A stretch of DNA of 54,251 nt from Clavibacter tessellarius. Lineage in GTDB: Bacteria > Actinomycetota > Actinomycetes > Actinomycetales > Microbacteriaceae. A program made the position numbers and the translations under genes. The stretch is from the NCBI RefSeq assembly GCF_001618005.1, contig NZ_LQXA01000020.1, forward strand, positions 1 to 54,251, read 5' to 3'. Position 1 is the first letter of the stretch. Each line of letters begins with the position of its first letter. Below the pieces are notes generated by a model. It saw only the letters and a program-made list of their open reading frames with translations. It made no database searches and had not been told where the DNA came from. Of the stretch, positions 33,154-42,162 are shown piece after piece.

Positions 33154-33250
33154 GGTCGCGTCGACCGCGCCCCACGGCGGCAGGATCGTCGCCACGGTCC
33201 CGCTCGGACCCGGGTCGCGAGAGCCCCGTCCCCTCCGGGCGGGTGCAGCT

Positions 33251-33325
33251 CGCGGATGCGCCCCGCGGACCCGGCTCGCGGATGCGGCCCGCGGACCGGC
33301 CCGCGGATGCGCCCCGCGGACGCAC
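33251..33325 (+). repeat. Three imperfect ~25-bp tandem repeats
   Basis: Three units starting CGCGGATGCG at 33251, 33277 and 33302, each containing CCGCGGAC, lie between the acyltransferase gene and its terminator. Each unit can fold on itself through GCGG/CCGC. No ORF uses them. Confidence 0.75.
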
Positions 33326-33326
33326 G

Positions 33327-33354
33327 AGGGCCCGACGCCGTGGCGTCGGGCCCT
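33327..33354. terminator. Bidirectional intrinsic terminator
   Basis: AGGGCCCGACGCC (33327-33339) pairs with GGCGTCGGGCCCT (33342-33354), a 13-bp stem with a 2-nt loop, between convergent genes ending at 33153 and 33394. Confidence 0.8.
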
Positions 33355-33393
33355 TCGCGGTGGAGCGGATGCAGCGGACGGAGCGGTCGCGGA

Positions 33394-33909
33394 TCAGCGG
33401 ACCGCGATGGTCCCCGCGAAGCGGGCGGTGACCGCCGTGCCGTCGGGCGTCTCGACCACGTGGTACGCGAGCCCCCGGTGGCCGGCGTCCGTCGTGATGA
33501 CGGGGTTCGGGAACTCGGTGGTGAGGGCCCAGTCGCCGGAGCCGTCGACGTGCGCCTTCTCCGCGACCACCGTGAGCCCGGCGACGCCGCGGTTCCGGTA
33601 CGCCGGGTCGCGGGTGACGGCGTAGGTGACGGTGACGATCTCGCCGGGGACGCCCGTGCCGTGGAACTCCACGCACTTGGTCGTGCCGGCGCAGACGGCC
33701 CGCTGCGTGCCGTGGACGGTCAGCGGACCCGTCCCCGTGATGCGCTGCGGGTCGGGCAGCGCGACGCGGGCGGTCGAGTCAGCCGGCCCGGTCGCCGCGA
33801 CGGGCGACTCGGTGGCGGCCTGCGCCGCGGCCGGCGCGACGAGCGCGAGCGGGAGCCCGGCGCTGACGGTGATGGCGACCGCCGCGGCGGCGCGAGTGAT
33901 GATGTGCAT
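33394..33909 (-). CDS. Small secreted protein of unknown function
   Basis: A 171-aa protein. The N-terminus is a typical Sec signal (ITRAAAAVAITVSAGLPLALV, cleavage likely after AAAQA near residue 31). The mature part is about 140 residues, beta-rich, with two Cys in AVCAGTTKCVEF that could form a disulfide. GVPGEIVTVTYAV resembles an Ig-like strand pattern. GAGGAGA precedes the ATG. It converges on the acyltransferase gene across a terminator. Function unknown. Confidence 0.78.
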   Translation of the reverse strand: MHIITRAAAAVAITVSAGLPLALVAPAAAQAATESPVAATGPADSTARVALPDPQRITGTGPLTVHGTQRAVCAGTTKCVEFHGTGVPGEIVTVTYAVTRDPAYRNRGVAGLTVVAEKAHVDGSGDWALTTEFPNPVITTDAGHRGLAYHVVETPDGTAVTARFAGTIAVR

Positions 33910-34032
33910 GATGTCTCCTCGGAGGATGGCGAGCGGGATCGGAGCCACGCGCGAGAGCGCACGCGCCGCCGAGGGTAGGGGCACCGCTCCGCGCGGGGCG
34001 GGCGTTCTCCACGATCCCGACCGTGGACCCCG

Positions 34033-34038
34033 TACCGT
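34033..34038 (+). promoter_or_regulatory. Leaderless -10 box
   Basis: TACCGT is 7 nt before the GTG at 34046, and there is no ribosome-binding site. Confidence 0.45.
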
Positions 34039-34045
34039 CGCCTCC

Positions 34046-34465
34046 GTGATCACGTACTTCGTCGCCGGCAGCTGGCGCAACAGGCCGGGCGTCGCCGAGG
34101 TCCTCGACGCGCTCGACGGCATCGGCGCCCGGTCCTACTGCTTCGTCCGCGCCGCCTACGACCCGGACGCCGCCGCGTTCGCCGCCCCGGGTGGCGCCGA
34201 CCACGCCGACCTCGACGACCCGGGCATCCGCCGGCTGTTCGAGCAGGATCTCGCCGCGCTCCGGGCAGCCGATCGGTTCGTGCTCGTCCTCCCGGCGGGG
34301 GCCGCCGCGCACATGGAGGCCGGGATCGCCTACGGGCTCGGGAAGCGCTGCGTCGCGGTCGGCACGGCCGACCGCAGGGAGACCCTCCACCTCGCCTTCG
34401 AGGCGATGTGCGCCGGGCCGGAGGACCTGATCCGCCACCTCCGCGCGACGGGCGCCGCGCGGTAG
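34046..34465 (+). CDS. Nucleoside 2-deoxyribosyltransferase-like protein
   Basis: A 139-aa Rossmann-like protein. It begins VITYFVAGSWRNRPGV. ADRFVLVLPAGAAAHMEAGIAYGLGKRCVAVG (two adjacent blocks near 75-107) matches the pattern of deoxyribosyltransferase and LOG-like small domains, with the acidic residue in HMEAG in the catalytic position. Such proteins cleave or modify N-glycosidic bonds of nucleosides or nucleotides; the substrate here is not evident. A probable leaderless GTG start. No operon partner. Confidence 0.72.
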   Translation: MITYFVAGSWRNRPGVAEVLDALDGIGARSYCFVRAAYDPDAAAFAAPGGADHADLDDPGIRRLFEQDLAALRAADRFVLVLPAGAAAHMEAGIAYGLGKRCVAVGTADRRETLHLAFEAMCAGPEDLIRHLRATGAAR

Positions 34466-34507
34466 ACGGGCACCGGGACGCTCCGATGCACCGCGAGGCC
34501 GCACCCG

Positions 34508-35440
34508 TCAGCCGACGGTCCGGCGCTCCTCACCCGGCTCGGGACGCGGCGCGGCATCGGGCTCACGCGCCCCGCGCGGCCGCAGCTCGCTGACGAGCGT
34601 GCCGGCGACGATGAGGGCTGCCCCGAGGATCGCGAGCGCGGGCAGCCGCTCCCCCGCCACACGGCCGACGATCCCCGCCCACACGGGCTCGCCCGCGTAG
34701 ATGATGGTCGCGCGCGTCGGCGACACGGAGCGCTGCGCCCAGTTCATCGTGAGCTGGATGAGGCAGCTGCTCACCCCCAGCGCGAGCGCCGCGACGAGCC
34801 ACACCCACGAGAACGCCGGGATCGCCTCGCCCGCCACGGGCATGCACGCCAGCGACAGGGCGCCGGCGACGAGGAGCTGGACGACGGTCACCCGGCCCAC
34901 GTCGACGCGGCCCGCGAACAGGCCGATGAGGATGATCTCGGCGGCGATCGGCAGCGTGCTCACGAGCGTCGCCAGCTCCCCCGCGCCGAGCGCCACCCCC
35001 TCCTGCGGACCCGCGACGAGCAGGAGCCCGACGAACGCCAGCGCCACCCCCACCAGGGCGAGAGCGCTCGGCCGCTTCCGGAACGCGGCCCACTGCAGGA
35101 GCGGCACGAGCGGCACGTAGAGCGCGGTGATGAAGGCGGAGGTGCTGCTCGGGATGGTCTGCAGGCCGTACGTCTGGAGGCCGTAGCCCAGGAAGATCAT
35201 GACGCCGATGGCCGCGCCCGCGCCGAGGTCGACCCGGCGCATGCCGCGGAGCGTCCGGCGGAAGACGACCGCGCTGATCAGCCCGGCCGCGAGGAAGCGG
35301 AGCCCCACGAAGAAGAGCGGCCCGCTGTGCTCCATCGCGACGTGCACCGCGAGGAAGGTGCCGCCCCAGATCGCCGTGATGCCGAGGAGGGCCCACTCGG
35401 GCCGCGTGGGCCGGACGGCGCGGGGCAGCATCGTGCGCAT
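34508..35440 (-). CDS. EamA/DMT-family transporter
   Basis: A 310-aa protein with ten hydrophobic helices in two EamA repeats; the first begins WALLGITAIWGGTFLAVHVAM and the second follows GAGELATLVSTLPIAAEIIL. It is likely an exporter of small metabolites. The C-terminus is a charged tail (PRPEPGEERRTVG). It begins 18 bp after ispE on the same strand and is probably co-transcribed with tatD-rsmA-ispE. The ribosome site is weak, and MLPR three codons downstream is an alternative start. Confidence 0.88.
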   Translation of the reverse strand: MRTMLPRAVRPTRPEWALLGITAIWGGTFLAVHVAMEHSGPLFFVGLRFLAAGLISAVVFRRTLRGMRRVDLGAGAAIGVMIFLGYGLQTYGLQTIPSSTSAFITALYVPLVPLLQWAAFRKRPSALALVGVALAFVGLLLVAGPQEGVALGAGELATLVSTLPIAAEIILIGLFAGRVDVGRVTVVQLLVAGALSLACMPVAGEAIPAFSWVWLVAALALGVSSCLIQLTMNWAQRSVSPTRATIIYAGEPVWAGIVGRVAGERLPALAILGAALIVAGTLVSELRPRGAREPDAAPRPEPGEERRTVG

Positions 35441-35458
35441 GGTGCGGAGCGGGCCGGG

Positions 35459-36397
35459 TCAGCCGGTGATGATGCGGGCGCCGTGCACGGGCCCGGTGGC
35501 CCGGATGACCGTGAGGCGGGCGGCGCTCAGCGCGATCTGCAGCTCGAGCGCGCTGTCGAGGTCGGCCGCGAGGAACGCGACCGTGGGACCGGATCCCGAG
35601 ACGATGCCCGCGAGCGCGCCGTTCTCCTCGCCGAGCTGGAGCACCTCGCCGAGGCCGGGCGCGAGGTGGAGGGCGGGCGCCTGGAGGTCGTTGTGCAGGA
35701 CCTCGGCGAGCATGTGCGGATCCCCCGCGCGCAACGCCTGGAGCACGCCCGAGTCGACCTGCGGGACCTGCTGCGCCGGGAAGATGTCCTGCGCGTGGCG
35801 CTCGCGGTGCTTGTCGAGCTCGCCGTAGACGTCGGGCGTGGAGACGCCGAACTCCGCGATGGCGAGCACCCACTGGAAGGTGCCCTTGGCGAGCGCGGGG
35901 CTGAGGCGGTCGCCGCGGCCGGTGCCGATGGCGGTGCCGCCGGCGAGCGCGAACGGCACGTCGGCGCCGAGCTCGGCGCCGAGCGCGAGCAGCTGGTCGC
36001 GCGTGCGCTCGGTGCCCCAGAGGGTGTCGCAGGCGAGGAGGGTGGCCGCGGCATCCGCCGATCCGCCGCCCATGCCGCCCGCGATGGGCACGTCCTTCTC
36101 GATGCGCAGGTGCACGCCGCCGCGGTACCCGGTGCTCCGGGCGAGCAGGCGCGCGGCGCGGATGGCGAGGTTGTCGGCGCCGACCGTGAGGTGCGACGTG
36201 TCGATGGATCCGCCGAACTCCACCGAGAAGCCGTCCGACCGGGTGGCGTACACGTCCTCGTAGAGGCTCACGGCCTGGTAGGCGGTGGCGACGTCGTGGT
36301 AGCCGTCCTCCTGCAGGGCGCCGACCGTGAGGGAGACGTTGATCTTGCCCGGGGCCCGCGCGTGCACCACATCTGAGGTGGTGGCCGCGGAGGTCAT
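35459..36397 (-). CDS. ispE: 4-diphosphocytidyl-2-C-methyl-D-erythritol kinase
   Basis: A 312-aa GHMP kinase of the MEP isoprenoid pathway. It has [11 protein letters not shown] at the N-terminus, the ATP loop [17 protein letters not shown] near 100-116 and the C-terminal [12 protein letters not shown] motif. It phosphorylates CDP-ME to CDP-MEP. It lies 10 bp after rsmA, as in many actinobacteria. The ATG at 36395-36397 has no ribosome site, but TAGGTT 7 nt upstream suggests an extra leaderless promoter inside the operon. Confidence 0.95.
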   Translation of the reverse strand: MTSAATTSDVVHARAPGKINVSLTVGALQEDGYHDVATAYQAVSLYEDVYATRSDGFSVEFGGSIDTSHLTVGADNLAIRAARLLARSTGYRGGVHLRIEKDVPIAGGMGGGSADAAATLLACDTLWGTERTRDQLLALGAELGADVPFALAGGTAIGTGRGDRLSPALAKGTFQWVLAIAEFGVSTPDVYGELDKHRERHAQDIFPAQQVPQVDSGVLQALRAGDPHMLAEVLHNDLQAPALHLAPGLGEVLQLGEENGALAGIVSGSGPTVAFLAADLDSALELQIALSAARLTVIRATGPVHGARIITG

Positions 36398-36404
36398 GTG
36401 ATCC

Positions 36405-36410
36405 AACCTA
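36405..36410 (-). promoter_or_regulatory. Internal leaderless -10 box for ispE
   Basis: TAGGTT on the minus strand is 7 nt before the ispE ATG. The TAG stop codon of rsmA (36408-36410) forms its first three bases. Confidence 0.45.
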
Positions 36411-37319
36411 GCGGAGGCTGGGAGGCACTCCGACCCCGTCGCGATCCGCCCAGGCACGGGCTACGCGGAGGTAGTCGTGGACGCTCAGCTGCTCGCCCCG
36501 CGAAGTGGGGGCGACCCCGCCGGCCTCGAGGAGCGCCGACGCCGCCTCGCTCCCGCCGAGCAGCTCGGCGAGGGCCTGGCGCAGCATCTTGCGGCGCTGC
36601 TGGAAGGCCGCGTCGACGATCTTGAAGGTGCGCTTCCGCAGCTCCTCGGAGGCGAAGGGCTCCGCGTGCCGCTCGAAGGCGACGAGCACGGAGTCGACGT
36701 TCGGCACGGGCCAGAAGACCTGGCGGCTGACCTGGCCGGCCGTGCGCCACGCGCCGTACCAGGCGGCCTTGACGCTCGGGGATCCGTAGACCTTGGATCC
36801 GGGTGCCGCGGCGATGCGGTGTCCGACCTCGGCCTGCACCATGACGACGCCCGTGCGGATCGACGGGAAGTGCTCGAGCAGGTGCAGCAGCACGGGCACG
36901 GAGACGTTGTAGGGCAGGTTCGCGACGAGCGCGGCGGGGTCGCCCGGCAGGTCCTGGATGCGGAGCGCGTCCTCGTGCACGACGGTGAGGTCGGCGTCCG
37001 GCTGGTAGAGGCCCACCGTGATCGGGAGCTGCTCGGCGAGGCGGCCGTCGATCTCCACCGCGACGACGCTCGCGCCCGTCTCGAGGAGGCCGAGGGTGAG
37101 GGATCCGAGCCCGGGGCCGACCTCGACCACGTGCGTGCCGGCCTCGACGCGGGCGACGCGCACGATGCGGCGGACCGTGTTGGCATCGATGACGAAGTTC
37201 TGGCCGAGCTTCTTGGTGGGCGCGACGCCGAGCAGCTCGGCGAGGTCGCGGATCTCGGCGGGGCCGAGGAGCGTGGGCGCCGGGGCGGCGGCGGGCGCGG
37301 TCGACGCCTCGTCGCTCAC
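36408..37319 (-). CDS. rsmA: 16S rRNA dimethyladenosine transferase
   Basis: A 303-aa enzyme that dimethylates two adenines near the 3' end of 16S r[20 protein letters not shown] (about 37-53), SAM motif [17 protein letters not shown] and catalytic [16 protein letters not shown] are all present, and the C-terminal helical domain is complete ([14 protein letters not shown]). The GTG start overlaps the tatD stop (GTGA). The extra 20-residue Ala/Pro N-terminus is common in actinobacterial forms. Confidence 0.96.
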   Translation of the reverse strand: MSDEASTAPAAAPAPTLLGPAEIRDLAELLGVAPTKKLGQNFVIDANTVRRIVRVARVEAGTHVVEVGPGLGSLTLGLLETGASVVAVEIDGRLAEQLPITVGLYQPDADLTVVHEDALRIQDLPGDPAALVANLPYNVSVPVLLHLLEHFPSIRTGVVMVQAEVGHRIAAAPGSKVYGSPSVKAAWYGAWRTAGQVSRQVFWPVPNVDSVLVAFERHAEPFASEELRKRTFKIVDAAFQQRRKMLRQALAELLGGSEAASALLEAGGVAPTSRGEQLSVHDYLRVARAWADRDGVGVPPSLR

Positions 37320-38266
37320 GCGCGGCCCGCCGGGTCGAGCTCGGCCGGGTCCTTCGACGGCGACGTCACGGGCTCGTCGTCCCAGCGGCCGTAGACCAGC
37401 TCGGTGTTGGAGGAGATCTGCGCGGCGAGCATCGACACGTCGGTGCCGAGGTGCGCGGCCATCGCCCGGAGCGTGTGCGGGATGAGGTACGGCGCGTTCG
37501 GCCGACCGCGGAACGGCACGGGCGTGAGGAACGGGGCGTCCGTCTCCACCAGCAGCAGCGAGCGCGGCGCGAACGCGAGCGCCTCACGGAGGTCGTGCGA
37601 GTTCTTGAAGGTGACCGTGCCGGAGAACGACATGTACCAGCCGTTCTCGGCGCAGATCCGGGCGAGGTCCTCGTCGCCGGAGAAGCAGTGGAAGACGGTG
37701 CGCTCGGGGGCGCCGACGCGCAGCAGCGTGGCGACGACCTCGTCGTGCGCGTCGCGGTCGTGGATCTGGAGGGCGATTCCGCGCTCCTTGGCGATGCGGA
37801 TGTGCTCCTCGAACGAGCGCTGCTGGGCCGCGCGGCCCTCCTCGCCCGTGCGGAAGAAGTCGAGCCCGGTCTCGCCGACGGCGCGCACGCGCGGGCGCCC
37901 GGCCAGCTCGTGGATCTCGGCCAGCGCGTCGTCGAGCGTGCCCGCCTCCTCGTAGGCAGGCGCCTCGTTCGGGTGGATCGCGACGGCCGCGAGCATGCGC
38001 GGCTCGTGCGCGGCCGTCTCCGCCGACCAGCGGGAGGTCTCGAGGTCGCCGCCCACCTGGATCACGCCGCGGACGCCCACGGAGCTCGCGCGGTCGAGGT
38101 GCTCGGTGAAGTCGAGGGGCGACTCGCCGTCCGCGATCTCGAGATGCGTGTGGTTGTCGTAGACCGGGACCGTGAGCGCCTCGGGCAGCGGCGGGTACGA
38201 GAGATCGCGCGTCTGGCCGTGGGCCGAGGAGGTGTCGCGCTGGCGCACGTGATTGGAGTCGGACAT
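37316..38266 (-). CDS. tatD: TatD-family metal-dependent DNase
   Basis: A 316-aa TIM-barrel hydrolase. Metal ligands are visible in YDNHTHLE, VGETGLDFFR, IHDRDAHDE, VFHCFSGDE and LVETDAPFLTP. Family members act as 3'-5' exonucleases or D-aminoacyl-type hydrolases. The first 35 residues are a polar extension. It heads the tatD-rsmA-ispE operon. The ATG at 38264-38266 lies 7 nt after TAGAGT with no ribosome site, so the operon mRNA is probably leaderless. Confidence 0.94.
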   Translation of the reverse strand: MSDSNHVRQRDTSSAHGQTRDLSYPPLPEALTVPVYDNHTHLEIADGESPLDFTEHLDRASSVGVRGVIQVGGDLETSRWSAETAAHEPRMLAAVAIHPNEAPAYEEAGTLDDALAEIHELAGRPRVRAVGETGLDFFRTGEEGRAAQQRSFEEHIRIAKERGIALQIHDRDAHDEVVATLLRVGAPERTVFHCFSGDEDLARICAENGWYMSFSGTVTFKNSHDLREALAFAPRSLLLVETDAPFLTPVPFRGRPNAPYLIPHTLRAMAAHLGTDVSMLAAQISSNTELVYGRWDDEPVTSPSKDPAELDPAGRA

Positions 38267-38273
38267 CGCGCTC

Positions 38274-38279
38274 ACTCTA
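38274..38279 (-). promoter_or_regulatory. Leaderless -10 box for the tatD-rsmA-ispE operon
   Basis: TAGAGT on the minus strand is 7 nt before the ATG at 38266, with no ribosome-binding site. Confidence 0.5.
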
Positions 38280-38500
38280 CCGACGGCGTCCGCGTCGCCC
38301 GGGGCCGGGACGCGACGCATCGGCCTGCGCATCGCCCCGCAAATACCACGGGGATGGGCGATCCGGGGGCCTTCGGACGAAGCCGTTCCGGGCCCGATGC
38401 GGCTGCTAGCGTCCCGCGCTACAGGCGGTCGGACGCCGCCGTGCCGCGGGTCTCCCATGCCCGCTCCCACCACCATGAACACACGACAGGATGGCGAAAG

Positions 38501-38962
38501 ATGAACGGATCGACGGAGATCACCAGCACGGGAACGAGACGAGGGGGCAGACGGAGCACGACGCGCAGGCGCGTCATCGCGGCCCTCTCCGTCACAGCGG
38601 GAGCTGCGCTCGCGACGCTGGCCGGAGCGACCCCGGCGCAGGCGGCGACGCCGGCGTTCGAGATCTTCTACGGGCCCGGCTGCGGAGGCGGCGGGACGGC
38701 GTCCCGCGTCTACACGGGGTTCAACGCCAAGGAGGGCTGGGTCAACGACACCTTCACCAGCAGCCAGTGGGGCACCGTCGGCCTGGGACAGCCGGTCCGC
38801 GAGGATGCGGCATCCATCTACGTCAGCAACGCCCGCGTGTACATCTACACGGACGGAGGAGACAGCCCGTCGTGGACGGCCGCGTCGACGGGCGCCTGCT
38901 ACGACCTGCCCCCGGGCGTCCGCAACCACAACACGCAGTGGCAGACGTTCCGCATCAACTGA
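38501..38962 (+). CDS. Small secreted protein of unknown function
   Basis: A 153-aa protein. An Arg-rich N-region (RRSTTRRRVIAAL) and hydrophobic core end at ATPAQAA near residue 48, a probable signal peptidase site. The mature part of about 105 residues is rich in Gly, Ser, Thr and aromatics and has two Cys (PGCGGG and GACYDL). The pattern YTGFNAKEGWVNDTF and ARVYIYTDGG resembles small beta-sandwich secreted inhibitors or crystallin-like folds, but I cannot place it. A perfect G-quadruplex motif follows 20 nt after the stop. Confidence 0.78.
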   Translation: MNGSTEITSTGTRRGGRRSTTRRRVIAALSVTAGAALATLAGATPAQAATPAFEIFYGPGCGGGGTASRVYTGFNAKEGWVNDTFTSSQWGTVGLGQPVREDAASIYVSNARVYIYTDGGDSPSWTAASTGACYDLPPGVRNHNTQWQTFRIN

Positions 38963-38981
38963 TCCGCGGAGAGCAGCCCTC

Positions 38982-38996
38982 GGGTGGGTGGGCGGG
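38982..38996 (+). other. Canonical G-quadruplex motif in the 3' region
   Basis: GGGTGGGTGGGCGGG has four G3 runs with single-nucleotide loops on the sense strand, 20 nt after the stop of the secreted-protein gene and before the convergent metG. No ordinary hairpin terminator is visible in this 141-bp gap, so it may stop transcription or protect the mRNA end. Confidence 0.8.
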
Positions 38997-39103
38997 TGCC
39001 GGACGGACCGGCCCCGCTCACCCGTCCCGCGTTGGCGCCGCCCCGCGCGACCCCCACCCGGCGTGCCGACGCCGACCGGGAGGCGGCACGATCGAGCGAC
39101 GGG

Positions 39104-40681
39104 TCAGGCGACGGGCGTCGCCGGCTCCTGCTCGATGCGCGGGAACAGGGGCGCCTCGAGCGGGGTGACGAGGCCGGATCCGGTCCACTCGTCGGCGAGG
39201 TCGATGCGCTGCCCGCCGACCGTGCCGGTGCCGCCGAGCGCGGTCCAGAGCTTGGCGGTGGCGCCGGGCAGCACGGGCGCGAGCAGCACGGCGAGCGTGC
39301 CGAGCCCGCGGACCGCGGTGTGCAGCACGGTCTCGAGGCGCTCGCGGCCGTCGTCCCTCTTGGCGAGGGCCCAGGGCTCCTGGCTCGTGATGTAGCCGTT
39401 GAGCTCGTCGACCAGCGTCCACACGGCGGCGAGCGCCTCGTGGATCGCGAGCCGCTCGATGGCCTCGTCGGCGGTGGCCGCCGCGGACCGCGCCACGGAG
39501 AGCACGCGCTCGTCGGCCTCGGTGAGCGCGTTCCCCTCGGGGACGCGGCCGTCGAAGTAGCGGCCGACCATCGCGATCACGCGGGAGGCCAGGTTGCCGA
39601 AGCCGTTGGCGAGCTCGGCCTGGTAGCGGGCCGACAGGTCTTCCCAGCTGAAGGAGCCGTCCTGCCCGAACGCGAAGGCGCGCATGAAGTGGTAGCGGAA
39701 GGCGTCGATGCCGAAGGTGTCGGTGATGGTCTCCGGCGCGATGCCCGTGAGCTTCGACTTGGACATCTTCTCGCCGCCGACGAGCAGCCAGCCGTGGCCG
39801 AAGACGCGGCGGGGCGGCTCCTCGCCGAGCGCCATGAGCATGGCGGGCCAGATGACCGCGTGGAAGCGGAGGATGTCCTTGCCCACGAGGTGCGTGGCGG
39901 GCCAGCGGCGGCGGAACCGCTCGTCGTCCACGCCGTAGCCGATGGCCGTGACGTAGTTCATGAGCGCCTCGAACCACACGTACACGACGTGGCTCTCGTC
40001 CCACGGGATGGGGATGCCCCAGTCGAAGCTGGAGCGCGAGATGGAGAGGTCCTGCAGCCCGCCGCGCACGAACGAGAGGATCTCGTTGCGCGCGCTCTCG
40101 GGCTGGATGAAGTCGGGGCGCTCCTCGTAGAACGCGAGGAGGCGCTCGCCGAAGTCGCTCATGCGGAAGAAGTAGTTCTTCTCCTCGAGCTGCTCGACCG
40201 GCTTGGAGTGGATGGCGCAGACGAGCTGGCCCTCGAACGGCCCGGTGCCCTCGACCAGCTCGTTCGGCTGCTTGTAGTCCTCGCAGCCGACGCAGTACGA
40301 GCCCTTGTACTCACCCGTGTAGATGTACCCGGCGTCGTGGAGGCGCTGCAGGAACACCTTCACCGACTCCTCGTGGCGGGCGTCGGTGGTGCGGATGAAG
40401 TCGTCGTTGGAGATGTCGACGGCGGCGAGCAGCGGCTGCCAGCTCTCGGTGACGAGGCGGTCGGCCCAGGCCTGCGGGGTCGTGTCGTGCGCCGTGGCGG
40501 TGCGGAGGATCTTCTGCCCGTGCTCGTCGGTGCCCGTGAGGAACCAGGTGTCGTCGCCGCGCTGGCGGTGCCAGCGCGCGAGGACGTCGGCGGCGACCTC
40601 CGTGTACGCGTGCCCGATGTGCGGGACGTCGTTCACGTAGAAGATCGGCGTGGTGATGTAGAAGGGCTCGCCGCGGGACAT
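39104..40681 (-). CDS. metG: Methionyl-tRNA synthetase
   Basis: A 525-aa class I aminoacyl-tRNA synthetase. HIGHAYTEVAADVLARWHR carries the HIGH motif and GGEKMSKSKL the KMSKS loop; the connective domain has one CxxC (YCVGCEDY). The anticodon-binding helical bundle follows to the end, and the C-terminal EMAP-like dimer domain is absent. The ATG at 40679-40681 is preferred because TAGGAT lies 7 nt before it; the ATG nine bases upstream would start inside the -10 region. Confidence 0.96.
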   Translation of the reverse strand: MSRGEPFYITTPIFYVNDVPHIGHAYTEVAADVLARWHRQRGDDTWFLTGTDEHGQKILRTATAHDTTPQAWADRLVTESWQPLLAAVDISNDDFIRTTDARHEESVKVFLQRLHDAGYIYTGEYKGSYCVGCEDYKQPNELVEGTGPFEGQLVCAIHSKPVEQLEEKNYFFRMSDFGERLLAFYEERPDFIQPESARNEILSFVRGGLQDLSISRSSFDWGIPIPWDESHVVYVWFEALMNYVTAIGYGVDDERFRRRWPATHLVGKDILRFHAVIWPAMLMALGEEPPRRVFGHGWLLVGGEKMSKSKLTGIAPETITDTFGIDAFRYHFMRAFAFGQDGSFSWEDLSARYQAELANGFGNLASRVIAMVGRYFDGRVPEGNALTEADERVLSVARSAAATADEAIERLAIHEALAAVWTLVDELNGYITSQEPWALAKRDDGRERLETVLHTAVRGLGTLAVLLAPVLPGATAKLWTALGGTGTVGGQRIDLADEWTGSGLVTPLEAPLFPRIEQEPATPVA

Positions 40682-40688
40682 GGGCTCC

Positions 40689-40694
40689 ATCCTA
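40689..40694 (-). promoter_or_regulatory. Leaderless -10 box for metG
   Basis: TAGGAT on the minus strand is 7 nt before the ATG at 40681. It fixes the start to the second Met of the open frame. Confidence 0.5.
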
Positions 40695-40755
40695 ACGATC
40701 GGCGGGAGCGCTCCCGATCGTGTGACGGGGGCGCCGAGCGGGCCACGCGCGCCGG

Positions 40756-41889
40756 TCAGGAGAGGTGGCGCTCCGCCGGTCCGTCGTACTCGGAGAGCGG
40801 CCGGATCAGCGAGTTCGCCGCCCGCTGCTCGACGATGTGCGCGGTCCAGCCGACCACGCGCGCGGCGACGAACAGCGGCGTGAAGGCGCGGGTCTCGAAG
40901 CCGAGGAGCGCGTAGGCGGGGCCCGAGGGGTAGTCGAGGTTCGGCAGGATGCCGGTGCGCGCCGCCATGCCGCGCTCGAGCGCGTCGTACAGCTCCATGG
41001 TGCGGGTGGCGGACTCCCCCGTGGGCCCGCCGTCGGCGACGCGGGCGGCCACGAGGTCGTCGAGCGCCGCCTTCATGGTGGGGACGCGCGAGTCGCCCGC
41101 GCGGTAGACGCGGTGGCCGAAGCCCATGACCTTGCGCTTCGCGGCGAGCGCCGCATCGAGCCACGCCTCCACGCGCGACGCGTCGCCGATCTCGTCGAGC
41201 GTCTCGAGCACGGCCTCGTTCGCGCCGCCGTGAAGCGGGCCCTTCAGCGCGCCGATGGCGCCCGTGACCGCGGAGTGCAGGTCGGCGAGGGTGGAGGTGA
41301 TGACCCGGGCCGTGAACGTGGAGGCGTTGAAGGAATGCTCGGCGTAGAGGATGAGCGACACCTCCATCGCCTTCGCGTCGGCCTCCGTGGGCCGGTCGCC
41401 GTGCACCATGAGGAGCAGGTTCTCGGCGAGGCCGAGGTCGTCGCGCGGCTCGACGGGCGCGAGGCCCTGGCGGCGCCGCTGGTCGTACGCGATGAGCACG
41501 GGGATCTGCGCGAGCAGACGCACGGACCGCCCGAGGTCGGCGTCGGCGGAGTGGTCCTCCGGCGTCGGATCCGCGGTGCCGATCGCGCTGACCGCGGTGC
41601 GCAGGACGTCCATCGGATGCGCGTCGACGGGGAGGGCGTCGATGATCCCGAGCACGGCCGCGGACGGCTGCCGCTCCGACCGCTCCTGGTTCTCGAAGTG
41701 GGCGAGCTCCTCGTCGGTCGGCAGCTCGCCGTGCCAGAGGAGGTACGCGACCTGCTCGAAGGAGCACTCGGCGGCGAGCTCCTGCACGGGGTAGCCGCGG
41801 TAGAGGAGGGAGTTGGTGGCCGGCTCGACCTTGCTGATGCGGGTGGTGTCGACGACGACCCCGGCGAGGCCCTTGCGGATGTCGGCCAT
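40756..41889 (-). CDS. prpC: Citrate synthase / 2-methylcitrate synthase
   Basis: A 377-aa enzyme condensing acetyl- or propionyl-CoA with oxaloacetate. Catalytic His residues are in KGPLHGGANEAV and VMGFGHRVYR, with the conserved substrate-binding Arg/Ser region near VGWTAHIVEQ. Short, regulator-free citrate synthases of this type in actinobacteria are usually 2-methylcitrate synthases, and prpD and prpB lie 5 kb away; a housekeeping citrate synthase II is the alternative. GAAGGAG precedes the ATG. Confidence 0.85.
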   Translation of the reverse strand: MADIRKGLAGVVVDTTRISKVEPATNSLLYRGYPVQELAAECSFEQVAYLLWHGELPTDEELAHFENQERSERQPSAAVLGIIDALPVDAHPMDVLRTAVSAIGTADPTPEDHSADADLGRSVRLLAQIPVLIAYDQRRRQGLAPVEPRDDLGLAENLLLMVHGDRPTEADAKAMEVSLILYAEHSFNASTFTARVITSTLADLHSAVTGAIGALKGPLHGGANEAVLETLDEIGDASRVEAWLDAALAAKRKVMGFGHRVYRAGDSRVPTMKAALDDLVAARVADGGPTGESATRTMELYDALERGMAARTGILPNLDYPSGPAYALLGFETRAFTPLFVAARVVGWTAHIVEQRAANSLIRPLSEYDGPAERHLS

Positions 41890-41958
41890 GGTGCTCCTTC
41901 GCGGCATGCCGCACCCGCGGTGGTCGGGCGGATCGGGTCGCCTCCGGGTGCGTTCGTC

Positions 41959-41964
41959 ACTGTA
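41959..41964 (-). promoter_or_regulatory. -10 box for the citrate synthase gene
   Basis: TACAGT on the minus strand lies about 70 bp upstream of the ATG, leaving a leader with the GAAGGAG ribosome site. No clear -35 is visible. Confidence 0.35.
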
Positions 41965-42100
41965 TCGGGGCCGGCGGCGCGGCGGCGAGGGGCGCCGACG
42001 ACGAGGCGGTGGACGCGCGACGGCGGGTTGGGGAGGAGCCGCCGGACGACAGGCCGGTGACGACCTCCTCCGCACCCGGGTCGCCGCGGGATCCGCTCGG

Positions 42101-42106
42101 TAGCCT
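42101..42106 (+). promoter_or_regulatory. -10 box for the flavin oxidoreductase gene
   Basis: TAGCCT lies 56 bp before the ATG at 42163; the leader includes GGAGG (42153-42157). Confidence 0.4.
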
Positions 42107-42162
42107 CACGAGCAGGCGCACCCGAGGCGCCGCCGCGCAGCCGCGCCGACCCGGAGGACGCC

